This document shows positions 8,413 to 16,157 of a DNA stretch of 64,000 bases, piece by piece. Positions within the stretch are counted from its first letter, which is position 1, and each line of letters opens with the position of its first letter. The notes under the pieces are model-generated. The model did not search any database and had not been told where the DNA came from. It saw only the letters and a program-made list of their open reading frames with translations. Both the position numbers and the translations under genes were made by a program. This stretch comes from Streptomyces humicola (lineage in GTDB: Bacteria; Actinomycetota; Actinomycetes; Streptomycetales; Streptomycetaceae): assembly GCF_024436035.1 (NCBI RefSeq), contig NZ_JANFNG010000005.1, positions 210,999 to 274,998 on the forward strand, given 5' to 3'.

Positions 8413-9374
8413 GAGACGCCTGCCGCGGCGGTGAGCAGCAACGCCGCTGCCGCGTCGTCACGGGGCTCACCGCCGGCCACGGCGAGGACGGCCCCAACGC
8501 TGTCCTCGCGCAGGTGGCTGACCCCGGCTGCGCCTTGCAGCACGCCCAGCGCTCCCGAACAGTGGCCGAGCCGAGCGGTGAGATCGAGGACACGCCCGTC
8601 ACCGGGAAGAGGGCCACCATCTCGGGCCAGCAGGAGGCTGATCGGCCCGGGGGCGGTCGCCCGGACGCGGGCCAACGCCTCGTCGGAGCGCGGCGATCGT
8701 GCGTATCCGCGCAGTTGGGCTAGGGCGGGCACGCCGCGGCGCGTCGCGTGGCCCACGGCCTCCACGACCAGCGCGGCGGCCCCGTCCAGCCGCGGCCTCC
8801 CGGTCCCGTCGTCGAGCAGCCGCGCGACCGGCTCGGTGTCCGGTTCCACGCCGACGACGAGCACCACCTCGGCACGCCGGGCGGCGATCAGGTTGGCCGC
8901 CCAGTGCAGCGCGTCAAGACCGCTCGTCGCGCCGTTGCACAGCGTCACGTTGGGGCCGCGCATCCGGTAGCGGATGGCCAGCCAGCCGGCGATCTCGTTG
9001 GTGGACGTCTGAGGAAGTCCGAGCGGGCTCAGCCCGGTGACGGTGTGTTCAGCGATGGTGTCCGCGAACTGGCACACGCTGTCGAGGTTTCCCAGATTGC
9101 AACTGACAACGACGGCGGTGGCGTGCTCCGGGCCGGTGTACCGCTCGCCGTCGGACAGGCCCGCCTCGTTCAGCGCCGGTTCGGCGGCCCGCAGCGCGAA
9201 GCGCGAGGCCCGGTCCCTGTGGCGCAGGTCGCGACCGCGCAGCCCGGTCTCCGGGTCGAAGCCCGCTGCGGACGCTGCCCGGCCCGCCGCCAGCAGGTCC
9301 CCAGGCCCGGCGACGCCCGAGACGGCGATGCCGCACCCGGTCACCACCGCGTCCTTCAGTTCCGGCCTCATCAT
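8409..9374 (-). CDS. KS-like protein without active-site Cys (chain-length-factor-like) 2
   Basis: A 321-aa thiolase-fold protein paired with KS 2 (4-bp overlap). The elbow reads LCNGATSGLDAL: aligned on the conserved ATSG/AASG, the catalytic Cys position is Gly and a Cys sits two residues earlier. HGTGT is missing, but a His remains in LGHCSGALG, matching the second KS His. It is therefore unlikely to condense substrates and is best read as a CLF-type partner. The partial retention of active-site residues distinguishes it from the other two degenerate copies. Confidence 0.75.
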   Translation of the reverse strand: MMRPELKDAVVTGCGIAVSGVAGPGDLLAAGRAASAAGFDPETGLRGRDLRHRDRASRFALRAAEPALNEAGLSDGERYTGPEHATAVVVSCNLGNLDSVCQFADTIAEHTVTGLSPLGLPQTSTNEIAGWLAIRYRMRGPNVTLCNGATSGLDALHWAANLIAARRAEVVLVVGVEPDTEPVARLLDDGTGRPRLDGAAALVVEAVGHATRRGVPALAQLRGYARSPRSDEALARVRATAPGPISLLLARDGGPLPGDGRVLDLTARLGHCSGALGVLQGAAGVSHLREDSVGAVLAVAGGEPRDDAAAALLLTAAAGVS

Positions 9375-10507
9375 GCCCCCTTCTCCAGGACCGCCACCGC
9401 GTTGATCCCGCCGAAACCGAACGCGTTCACTTGCGCGACGGCGAGATCGGCCGTGGCCGCCATCCCGCGTACCAGCCGCAGTGAACGAGCCTGTTCGATT
9501 GGGTCGTTCAGCCCCAGGACCGGAGCAACCACCCCCTTCTGCAGCGACAGGGCGGCCATGACCAGGCTGAGCAGACCGGAACCGCCCAGCGTGTGGCCGG
9601 TCATCGACTTGATGGCGGTGAGCAGCGGCCCCTCGACGGCATCACCGAGCACCTGGCACATCGCCGCCGCCTCGACCTCGTCGTTCAGCTGGGTACCGCT
9701 CCCGTGCAGCATCACCAGGTCGATGTCGCGGGCCGTCACACCCGCCCGCCGATAAGCGTCCTGTACCGCCCAGACGATGCCCTCGGGGTCCGGTGCGGTC
9801 GGATGGTGGGCGTCGCAACTCATGCTCACGCCGCGGACCACGGCGTGCACCCGGCCGGCCGTCGCCGTGCCCGAGCGCTGCACCACGGCAGCCACCGCGC
9901 CCTCCCCCATCAGCATTCCGCTGCGTTCCCTGTCGAACGGCCGCAGGGCCTCGGGCGTGCGGTTCTGCACCCGGTCCAGGGAGCCGAAGGCGCTCTCGGT
10001 GATGGAATCCGTGCCGGCCACCACGACCGTGTCGGCCTGGCCCAGCTCGATCATGTCGGTGGCCATGCCGAGCGCGTACAGTGCGGCGGCACAGGCGTTG
10101 GCGAACGTGTAGCTGTACGGCGTGCCAAACTCGTTCCGCAACGTGGGACCGAAGTGCAGATCGCAGGAGGAGAACTCGGTGCCCTGACGCCACCACAGCT
10201 CGGCCGAGCGCTGCTCGCGCAAAGTCGTGCCGACGAGCACGGGGCGGGACCCGATTCCCTCGAGTCCGGCGTCCGCCAGGGCCTGGCCGACGGCGGCGCG
10301 CAGCCAGCGTGACGCGCGGAAGGGCTCGTCGGGTTCCGGCCCGGCGCGGTCGTCGATCTCATAGGCACAGCGGGCCCGGTACTTCGCGGCATCGAAGGCG
10401 CGCAGCGGACCCAGCCCGCTGCACCCCGCGCACAGGCCGTCGAAGATCTCGTAGGGGTTGGATCCGAGCGCCGACACCGCTCCGATTCCCGTGATGTCCC
10501 AGCTCAT
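9371..10507 (-). CDS. Beta-ketoacyl-ACP synthase (KSalpha) 2
   Basis: A 378-aa ketosynthase with Cys139 (FANACAAAL), His268 (LHGSGTQLND) and His305 (SMTGHTLGG), so catalytically complete. HGTGT is changed to HGSGT. It overlaps the ligase gene upstream and the degenerate KS downstream by 4 bp each. The aromatic-rich segment SAELWWRQGTEF before the active site is unlike FabF and may line a distinct acyl pocket. Probably acts with the degenerate partner at 8409-9374 as one of three KS/CLF units. Confidence 0.92.
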   Translation of the reverse strand: MSWDITGIGAVSALGSNPYEIFDGLCAGCSGLGPLRAFDAAKYRARCAYEIDDRAGPEPDEPFRASRWLRAAVGQALADAGLEGIGSRPVLVGTTLREQRSAELWWRQGTEFSSCDLHFGPTLRNEFGTPYSYTFANACAAALYALGMATDMIELGQADTVVVAGTDSITESAFGSLDRVQNRTPEALRPFDRERSGMLMGEGAVAAVVQRSGTATAGRVHAVVRGVSMSCDAHHPTAPDPEGIVWAVQDAYRRAGVTARDIDLVMLHGSGTQLNDEVEAAAMCQVLGDAVEGPLLTAIKSMTGHTLGGSGLLSLVMAALSLQKGVVAPVLGLNDPIEQARSLRLVRGMAATADLAVAQVNAFGFGGINAVAVLEKGA

Positions 10508-12042
10508 CGTCGCGCCGCCGCCTCTCGGTCACGCAGCTGGAACCGGGCCAGCTTGCCCGTGGACGTGGTGGGCAGAGCGTCCAGCACCTCCACCCGCGCC
10601 GGCCGTTTGAACGGCGGCAGCTGGGTGCGGACAGCCACCAGGACAGCCCGTCGTAGCTTGTCGCGTGGAGTTCCCGGCACCGGGACGGCATAGGCCACCG
10701 CCTGCTGCAGCCCGTCCGCGTCGGTGGCGCCGACGACGGTGCACTCCGCGACCCCGGGAGCGGTTCGGATCACGTTTTCGATCTCGCTGGGCGCGACCTT
10801 GTAGCCGCCGAGGTTCAGCAGGTCGTCGGCACGGCAGACGTAGCGTATGTCGCCATCCTCGGTCCGTCGCACGATGTCACCGGTGAACGCGCCGCGGTGG
10901 GCGAAAGTCCGGGCGGTCGCATCCGGGCGGTTGAGATAGCCGAGGGCGACCGAGGGGCCCGCAATGTGCAACCGGCCCTCGATGCCGTCGGGGACCGGAT
11001 CTCCGTCCTCGTCGCGAACGGTCACGGTCACTCCGCGCACCGGCTGGCCGGTCGAACCCGGCAGGGGCCGGGCCGCACTGGTGGCGACGCAGATGTGCAG
11101 CAGCTCCGTCGCACCCAGACCGTTCACCAGCGGCGCCCCGAGCACCGCCGGAACGCGTTCGGCGAGGTGTGCCGGGCAGTGTTCGCCAGCCGTCACCGCC
11201 AGCCGGAGGGAGCCGATCCCGGAGATGGTGCCACTGTCGGCCATGGCCAGCAGCGCCGCGTACATGCGTGGTACCGAGAACAGCACGGTCGGGTGGTAGC
11301 GCCGCAAGGCGGCGGCGGCGATCTGAGCGTCCACCGGCCCGCGCAGCAGTGTCACGCGGGCCCCCGCAGCCAGGGGGAACAGCACCGAGTTGCCGAAGCC
11401 GAAACCGAAGGACAACTTCGCGGTGGACAGCACGACATCGTCCGTACGCAGCGCCAACACACTGCCGAATCCGCCGAGTACCCCGTCGATCCCGGCGGCC
11501 GAGTGCAGCACGCCCTTGGGATGGCCGGTGCTGCCAGAGGTGTACTGGACCAGGACCGGGTCGGCGTCGGGCCACACCGCAGGCGCGGCCGCCTGCTCCG
11601 GGCGATGCGCCGGTCCCTCGCGTCCGGTCCTGACCGACTCCCGGACCTCGCCACCGCTGGTGCGTGGCAGCGAGTCGAACAGGGCCTCCAGGGAGGCCTG
11701 CCTGGCGGGCGACATGGCGTCAACGTGGACCACACCGGCCCCGCAGTCCTCAGCGAGGAATCGGATCTCCTCGTCGGAGAGCGCGGGGCTGACCGGAACC
11801 GGCACGCATCCGTGCCACCACATGCCGAGCACCGCAACAACGGTCGCCACCGAGTCGTCTGCGATCACCAAGCCGCGCGTGCCCGGCACGAGCCGAGCTG
11901 CACGCAGCGCACCGGCGTACCCCCGGGCCGCCGTATGCAGCCGGGCGTACGTCACCTCACCCAGGTCCGGATCGAGGTAACTCACCCGGTCACCGCCGCC
12001 GCGGTCCAGGTGGACTCCCACCAGGCGTTCCAACAGGTTCAT
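10504..12042 (-). CDS. Benzoate-CoA-ligase-like acyl/aryl adenylate-forming enzyme
   Basis: A 512-aa ANL-superfamily ligase. Visible motifs are the P-loop YTSGSTGHPKG (A3), LGATE (A5), the hinge ADDLLNLGGYKVAPSEIE (A8) and the C-terminal STGKL Lys (A10). The segment KLSFGFGFGNSVLFPL followed by HPTVLFSVPRMYA is the signature region of the benzoate-CoA ligase subfamily, which favours an aromatic acid. It overlaps both neighbouring KS genes by 4 bp. With the PhzE-like and DAHP synthases beside it, activation of anthranilate or another aminobenzoate as starter or end group is the best guess. Substrate assignment is inference. Confidence 0.85.
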   Translation of the reverse strand: MNLLERLVGVHLDRGGGDRVSYLDPDLGEVTYARLHTAARGYAGALRAARLVPGTRGLVIADDSVATVVAVLGMWWHGCVPVPVSPALSDEEIRFLAEDCGAGVVHVDAMSPARQASLEALFDSLPRTSGGEVRESVRTGREGPAHRPEQAAAPAVWPDADPVLVQYTSGSTGHPKGVLHSAAGIDGVLGGFGSVLALRTDDVVLSTAKLSFGFGFGNSVLFPLAAGARVTLLRGPVDAQIAAAALRRYHPTVLFSVPRMYAALLAMADSGTISGIGSLRLAVTAGEHCPAHLAERVPAVLGAPLVNGLGATELLHICVATSAARPLPGSTGQPVRGVTVTVRDEDGDPVPDGIEGRLHIAGPSVALGYLNRPDATARTFAHRGAFTGDIVRRTEDGDIRYVCRADDLLNLGGYKVAPSEIENVIRTAPGVAECTVVGATDADGLQQAVAYAVPVPGTPRDKLRRAVLVAVRTQLPPFKRPARVEVLDALPTTSTGKLARFQLRDREAAARR

Positions 12043-13094
12043 AACCGACCTCGTTTCGCGGATATCACTTCGATGCCGGCCGCGCCACCGGCGCCGACCG
12101 CCAGGACCAGCGAGCGCACCGGAAGCCCCGGTTCGGCAGACGCTGCAGCGCACGCGGCGAGCGCCGCGGCCCCGCCCGCAGCACCGAGATCACCAGCGAC
12201 CTCCTCGATCCGGTGGCACGGGACGCCGCACACGCGGCTGACGACAGCCGCCACGGCGCCGCCCCCGGCTCCCGTGGACAACGCGACCATCTCCGGCGGC
12301 CGTTCCATGGCCGCCAGACAACTGCGCAGAAAGGACTCCAGCGCAGCATCACTGCCTGACGCGACGTCGGCGGAGCGAATCAGGGGCCGTATCCGGGCCA
12401 CTTCGTTCCCCACCGTGTCAGCCCCGCCGAGGACGAGACAGACCGCGCCCTCGGAGTGCCCTGCCGCCGCGCGATCCGCCGCAAGGCGCCATCCGGAAAC
12501 ACCCGCGGACGCACCCACCACAGCTCGAGCAGCCTCTCCTCTCACCAGCAACCGTGCGGCCTCGAACAGTGCGTGCGCCCCCGCGTCCCGGTCTCCGGCG
12601 AGATTGAGGTAGGGACCCTCCAACGAGAGCGCCACCGACAGCGCCGTCGCACATCCGGTGAACGCCGAGCGGGCCGCGCGCAACGGCGAGACTGGCCCAG
12701 CGCCCGCCGACGCCAGCTCCGAGCACAGCGCTGCGTACTCCTCCAGACCTGCCGTGGACGTCGCCCAGACGGTCGCTGTCCGTCCGGCCACCGCGCCGCC
12801 ACCGCGGCCAGCCGCCTCCAGCGCCGCTCGGGCCGCGGCCAGCGCATGCGTCACCTCACCGCCTCCACCCGGTGCGGCAGCGCCCGCGGTCCGGCCGCGA
12901 CCGGGCGCCGCCGGAGCCGAACAGAGCCCGACCTGTCCGTCGGCGACGGCCGTCCGCGCACCAGGAAGGGCGAACCGCCGGTGAACAAGACGTACCTCGC
13001 GCCGCAGGGCGAGACGGGCCGCGAGCTGTCCGGCGTCTGCGGCGCAGGGCAGCCGCACACCCACCCCCGCTACGCCGACCGACTCACCGTTCAT
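12039..13094 (-). CDS. KS-like protein without active-site residues (chain-length-factor-like) 3
   Basis: A 351-aa, Ala/Gly-rich thiolase-fold protein overlapping the stop of KS 3 by 11 bp and the ligase start by 4 bp. The elbow reads LNLAGDRDAGAHAL with Asp where Cys is expected, and neither His motif is recognisable. ATG at 13094 is taken; the frame stays open further upstream, but that part lies inside KS 3. Probably the structural partner of KS 3. This is the most degenerate of the three, so a regulatory or scaffold function is also possible. Confidence 0.68.
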   Translation of the reverse strand: MNGESVGVAGVGVRLPCAADAGQLAARLALRREVRLVHRRFALPGARTAVADGQVGLCSAPAAPGRGRTAGAAAPGGGGEVTHALAAARAALEAAGRGGGAVAGRTATVWATSTAGLEEYAALCSELASAGAGPVSPLRAARSAFTGCATALSVALSLEGPYLNLAGDRDAGAHALFEAARLLVRGEAARAVVGASAGVSGWRLAADRAAAGHSEGAVCLVLGGADTVGNEVARIRPLIRSADVASGSDAALESFLRSCLAAMERPPEMVALSTGAGGGAVAAVVSRVCGVPCHRIEEVAGDLGAAGGAAALAACAAASAEPGLPVRSLVLAVGAGGAAGIEVISAKRGRL

Positions 13095-14322
13095 GACCAC
13101 CTCCCGCACGCGACAGCAGCAGCGCGCAGACCCCGCCGCCCATGCCGAAGGCCAGGCTCGTGACCAGGGCCACCCGCCCGGCACGCCCCTCGGGAGGCAC
13201 CAGGTCGATCCCCGAGCAGGCGGGGTCGGGCCGCCGCAGCCCACCGTTCCCCGGCATCCGTCCGACACACAGCGCCTGCACGGCCACCACCGCCTCCAGG
13301 GCCGCGGCCGCACCCAACGCATGGCCGAGGACCCCCTTGAGCGAGGACACGGACGGCGGGCGCCGGCCGGCGCCCCGCAGCCCGGTGGCGATCGCCCGGG
13401 CCTCGATCCCGTCGCTCGCCGGAGTGCCGGTCCCGTGTGCGCAAACCCAGTCGACCTCCTCCGGACGGCGCCCGGCATCCCGCAGCGACCGGCGCAGGAC
13501 GTCAATGACCGCGTCCCCGGAGGGCCGCGGGCGGGTCAGGTGATAGGCGTCGGCGGCACACGCCCCGGCGAGGAGCAGCGCATGCGGCACTCCGCCTCGC
13601 TCGGCGCAGTGCCGGGCGCTTTCCAGGACCACGACACCAGCGCCTTCGGCGAGGCGGGTGCCGTCGCGGTCGGCGTCGAACGGCCGCACCGCCCCCCGCG
13701 CGAGCGCCCGCATGCCCGTGAACATGGCGAAGACTTCCTCGGACAGCTCCTCCGCACCGCCGCAGATGGCCAGATCGACCTCGCCGCAGGCGATCGCGGC
13801 GGCCCCGCGGACGATGGCGTCGCCACCCACCGAGCACCCGGACGCCAGCACGACACTCGGCCCGTTCACTCCCACCACGCCGGGCATCAGATCCAGCAGA
13901 CGCTCCGGCTGTGCCCATGCGCCACCGGCAGCGAAGGAGAGCGGGCCGCCGCCCCGAATCCCGCGGTCCAGTACGGGCCGTGTACCCATGACCGTTCCGA
14001 CGAACAGGCCGACGCGGGAGCCAGGCGCCGGCGGGCCGGCGTCGCGCAGCGCCTCCACGGCGGCGGCGGCCAGGAACCGCGCCGCGAGGGATTCATGCGC
14101 CGCCACAAGGCCGTCGAGCGCCACGAGCGCAGCCGGCGGCACCTCCCCAACCTCATCGGTGGGATATCCCGAGGCGTCGAAGCGGGTGACGCGCCCGCTC
14201 GCAGGCTTGCCGTCGCGGACCGCCGCCCACAGCGCGCCCCGCCCCAGGCCGGCCGCGGACACCGCACCGAGGCCGGTGACCACGGGAACCGCCCCGAACC
14301 GTCGCGGCACATGCTCGGCCAT
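13084..14322 (-). CDS. Beta-ketoacyl-ACP synthase (KSalpha) 3
   Basis: A 412-aa ketosynthase with Cys163 (LASGCSVGGDA), His296 (CAHGTGTPASD) and His334 (GVLGHALGAAA). The Cys elbow SGCSVGG differs from the NACAA of KS 1 and 2, which points to a different acyl or partner specificity. Its start shares the stop of the ACP gene upstream (one-base overlap at 14322), so ACP, KS 3 and its degenerate partner form one translational unit. Possibly the priming KS, given its place next to the ACP and the shikimate-branch gene, but this is conjecture. Confidence 0.9.
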   Translation of the reverse strand: MAEHVPRRFGAVPVVTGLGAVSAAGLGRGALWAAVRDGKPASGRVTRFDASGYPTDEVGEVPPAALVALDGLVAAHESLAARFLAAAAVEALRDAGPPAPGSRVGLFVGTVMGTRPVLDRGIRGGGPLSFAAGGAWAQPERLLDLMPGVVGVNGPSVVLASGCSVGGDAIVRGAAAIACGEVDLAICGGAEELSEEVFAMFTGMRALARGAVRPFDADRDGTRLAEGAGVVVLESARHCAERGGVPHALLLAGACAADAYHLTRPRPSGDAVIDVLRRSLRDAGRRPEEVDWVCAHGTGTPASDGIEARAIATGLRGAGRRPPSVSSLKGVLGHALGAAAALEAVVAVQALCVGRMPGNGGLRRPDPACSGIDLVPPEGRAGRVALVTSLAFGMGGGVCALLLSRAGGGHER

Positions 14323-14579
14323 CAGACCACCACGCCCTTGCGCCGCAGGAGATCGAGCGCGTCCGCGATGCTGCGTACGCCCGTCATCTCCTCCGGCGCC
14401 AGCGAGACGGCGAACTCACGCTCCAGCCGAACGGATATCTCGACCTTCTCCAGGGAGCTGACCGAGAGCTCTTCGTAAAAGGACGCACTCAGGCTTATGT
14501 CGTCCGCGTCCATCTCGAGGACCGTCGCCACGATCCCGCGCAGTCGCTCACCGGCTTCCTGTTGCGCTACGGCAGCCAT
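14322..14579 (-). CDS. Acyl carrier protein with variant SSL motif
   Basis: An 85-aa carrier protein; the frame can also start at a GTG at 14606, giving 94 aa. The pantetheine site is ELSVSSLEKVE, with Ser42 as the likely attachment residue and Ser instead of Asp before it. ATG at 14579 is preferred because the N-terminal helix begins there and GGAAGG lies about 12 nt upstream. It is coupled to KS 3. The loss of the Asp of the DSL motif is unusual but also occurs in functional ACPs, so it is probably still modified. Confidence 0.87.
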   Translation of the reverse strand: MAAVAQQEAGERLRGIVATVLEMDADDISLSASFYEELSVSSLEKVEISVRLEREFAVSLAPEEMTGVRSIADALDLLRRKGVVV

Positions 14580-14628
14580 GGGAAGACCGTGCCTTCCGTC
14601 ATCCACGCTTCGTCGCCTCTTCGCTTCG

Positions 14629-15837
14629 TCAGCTGGTCCAGGCAGCGGCTGTGGCCAACGCCTGTTGGGGATTGAGCCGCGGATCGCACAGCGTCGTGTA
14701 GCGTTCGCCCACCCGGTCGATGGGACATTCCGCGGAGACGCACTCGGTCACCGGATCCGCGGTGGCCTCCAAGTGCAGTCCGCCCGGGACGGCCTGCGCC
14801 TCGCCGAGGGCCTCCTGGAAGGCGCACACCTCACGGATCACCGCCTCCAGCATGCGCGTCTTGCGACCGTCCGGGGCCTGGACCGTGTTGGCGTGCAGGG
14901 GATCGCAGAGCCAGATGACCGGATGGCCCTCGTCCCGCACCCGGGAGGCGAGTCGTGGCAGCCGCTCGGCCACCCTGGTGGTACCCATGCGGACGATGAG
15001 GGTGAGTCTTCCCGGCTCCCGGCAGGGGTCGAGACGCTCGCACAGGCCCAGCAGTTCGTCTTCGTCCATTCCCGGCCCGACCTTGCAGGCAACCGGGTTG
15101 GCCACAACAGACAACAGCCGTACGTGAGCACCATCCAGTTGGCGGGTGCGGTCGCCGATCCAAGGCCAGTGCGTCGAGGCCAGTAGCAGCCGTCCGTCGA
15201 CGTCACGCCGGAGCAAAGGAAGCTCGTAGTCGAGGAGGAGGGCTTCGTGGCTTGTCCAGACGCGGTCCTCGGCGCTACGCAGGAATGCCATCGCACGGGC
15301 GGCGGCTTCGTAGCACAGGGTCAGCCGCAGCGGATCGGGGCACCGGGACTGCACGGTGGCATCCGGCCCGTTCACCAAGTGACCTCGGTAGACCGGAAGT
15401 TCAACTCCACCTACCCACTCGCTGGAGGCGGAACGCGGCTTGGCGAACTGGCCGGCGATGCGGCCTGCGCGCACGACCGGCAGTCCCGATCCCATTCGCA
15501 TGACGCCCGCGATGGCCTGCAGCAGCCCGAGCTTGCGCGTGACGTGTTCCGGGGCGCATTCTGCGGGGTCTTCGGCGCAGTCACCCGCCTGTATCACCCG
15601 CATCCGGCCCGCGGCCGCTTCGGCGAGCAGCGAGCGCAGGACGTCGATCTCGGCTCCGGTGACCAGCCCCGGCAGGCGCGCCAGGTCCTTCCTGACCTCC
15701 CCGACCAACCACTCATCCCCCCAGGAGGGCTGCTGAGCCGCGGAAAGACAGAGCCACGAGCGCATTTCCTCCAAGGAGAGCGAGAATTGCGGATCCATGG
15801 GACCTGACCAGGTCATTCCTAGCCTTCCGCCGTCCAT
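14629..15837 (-). CDS. Class II DAHP synthase
   Basis: A 402-aa class II 3-deoxy-D-arabino-heptulosonate 7-phosphate synthase, first enzyme of the shikimate pathway. Recognisable motifs are VIQAGDCAE, AKPRS, WIGDRTRQLDGAHVRL, NPVACKVGP, CDPLHANT, GGLHLE and YTTLCDPRLN, which bind phosphoenolpyruvate, erythrose 4-phosphate and the metal. It is shorter than housekeeping plant-type enzymes, as is common for secondary-metabolism copies such as PhzC. AGGAAGGA precedes the ATG. First gene of the operon, divergent from the PhzE-like gene, so it should raise chorismate supply for that enzyme. Confidence 0.92.
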   Translation of the reverse strand: MDGGRLGMTWSGPMDPQFSLSLEEMRSWLCLSAAQQPSWGDEWLVGEVRKDLARLPGLVTGAEIDVLRSLLAEAAAGRMRVIQAGDCAEDPAECAPEHVTRKLGLLQAIAGVMRMGSGLPVVRAGRIAGQFAKPRSASSEWVGGVELPVYRGHLVNGPDATVQSRCPDPLRLTLCYEAAARAMAFLRSAEDRVWTSHEALLLDYELPLLRRDVDGRLLLASTHWPWIGDRTRQLDGAHVRLLSVVANPVACKVGPGMDEDELLGLCERLDPCREPGRLTLIVRMGTTRVAERLPRLASRVRDEGHPVIWLCDPLHANTVQAPDGRKTRMLEAVIREVCAFQEALGEAQAVPGGLHLEATADPVTECVSAECPIDRVGERYTTLCDPRLNPQQALATAAAWTS

Positions 15838-16157
15838 GCCATCCTTCCTCGTCCTGACGCCTCGTACGGAGTCCGTCGAGATCCGCCGGTCTCGTGTCAG
15901 TCGGCAACTCTAGGCATGCGGCCGAACGCGCCCAACTACTCATGTGAGTGGGCAGGAGTGCTTGACACGCAACCGCACCCGCGCGCTCCAACCCATACGA
16001 GTAGTTGCCGACCTTCAGGCCTCTTGAAAGTCTCGGGAACCGCGAAGGAGCGGTATTCGCATCCATCGATCCAGATCACCGAAACGGATACGTGGATCCG
16101 CAGGGGTTCCACCGAAGCGGACCGACGCAGAAAGAAACGACAACGACGGGTGAACCA
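15838..16157. promoter_or_regulatory. Divergent promoter region with inverted repeats
   Basis: The only sizeable intergenic gap in the cluster separates the two divergent shikimate-branch genes. It contains a perfect 10-bp inverted repeat, GTCGGCAACT at 15900-15909 and AGTTGCCGAC at 16003-16012, and a second nested pair, AACTACTC at 15934-15941 and GAGTAGTT at 15999-16006. A TTGACA hexamer lies at 15962-15967, between the arms, and could be a -35 box for the rightward gene; no convincing -10 is seen. The nested arms look like binding sites for a regulator that controls both directions. Confidence 0.5.

Noticed and set aside
13095..13505. Upstream extension of the third degenerate KS into the intact KS gene
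   Set aside because: The extension is Arg/Pro/Cys-rich and antagonistic to the clearly coding KS 3 frame; ATG 13094 starts the thiolase fold.
16005..16157. N-terminal extension of the PhzE-like protein
   Set aside because: The extra 51 residues have no counterpart in PhzE and would cover the inverted repeat and likely promoter; GTG 16158 fits the family better.
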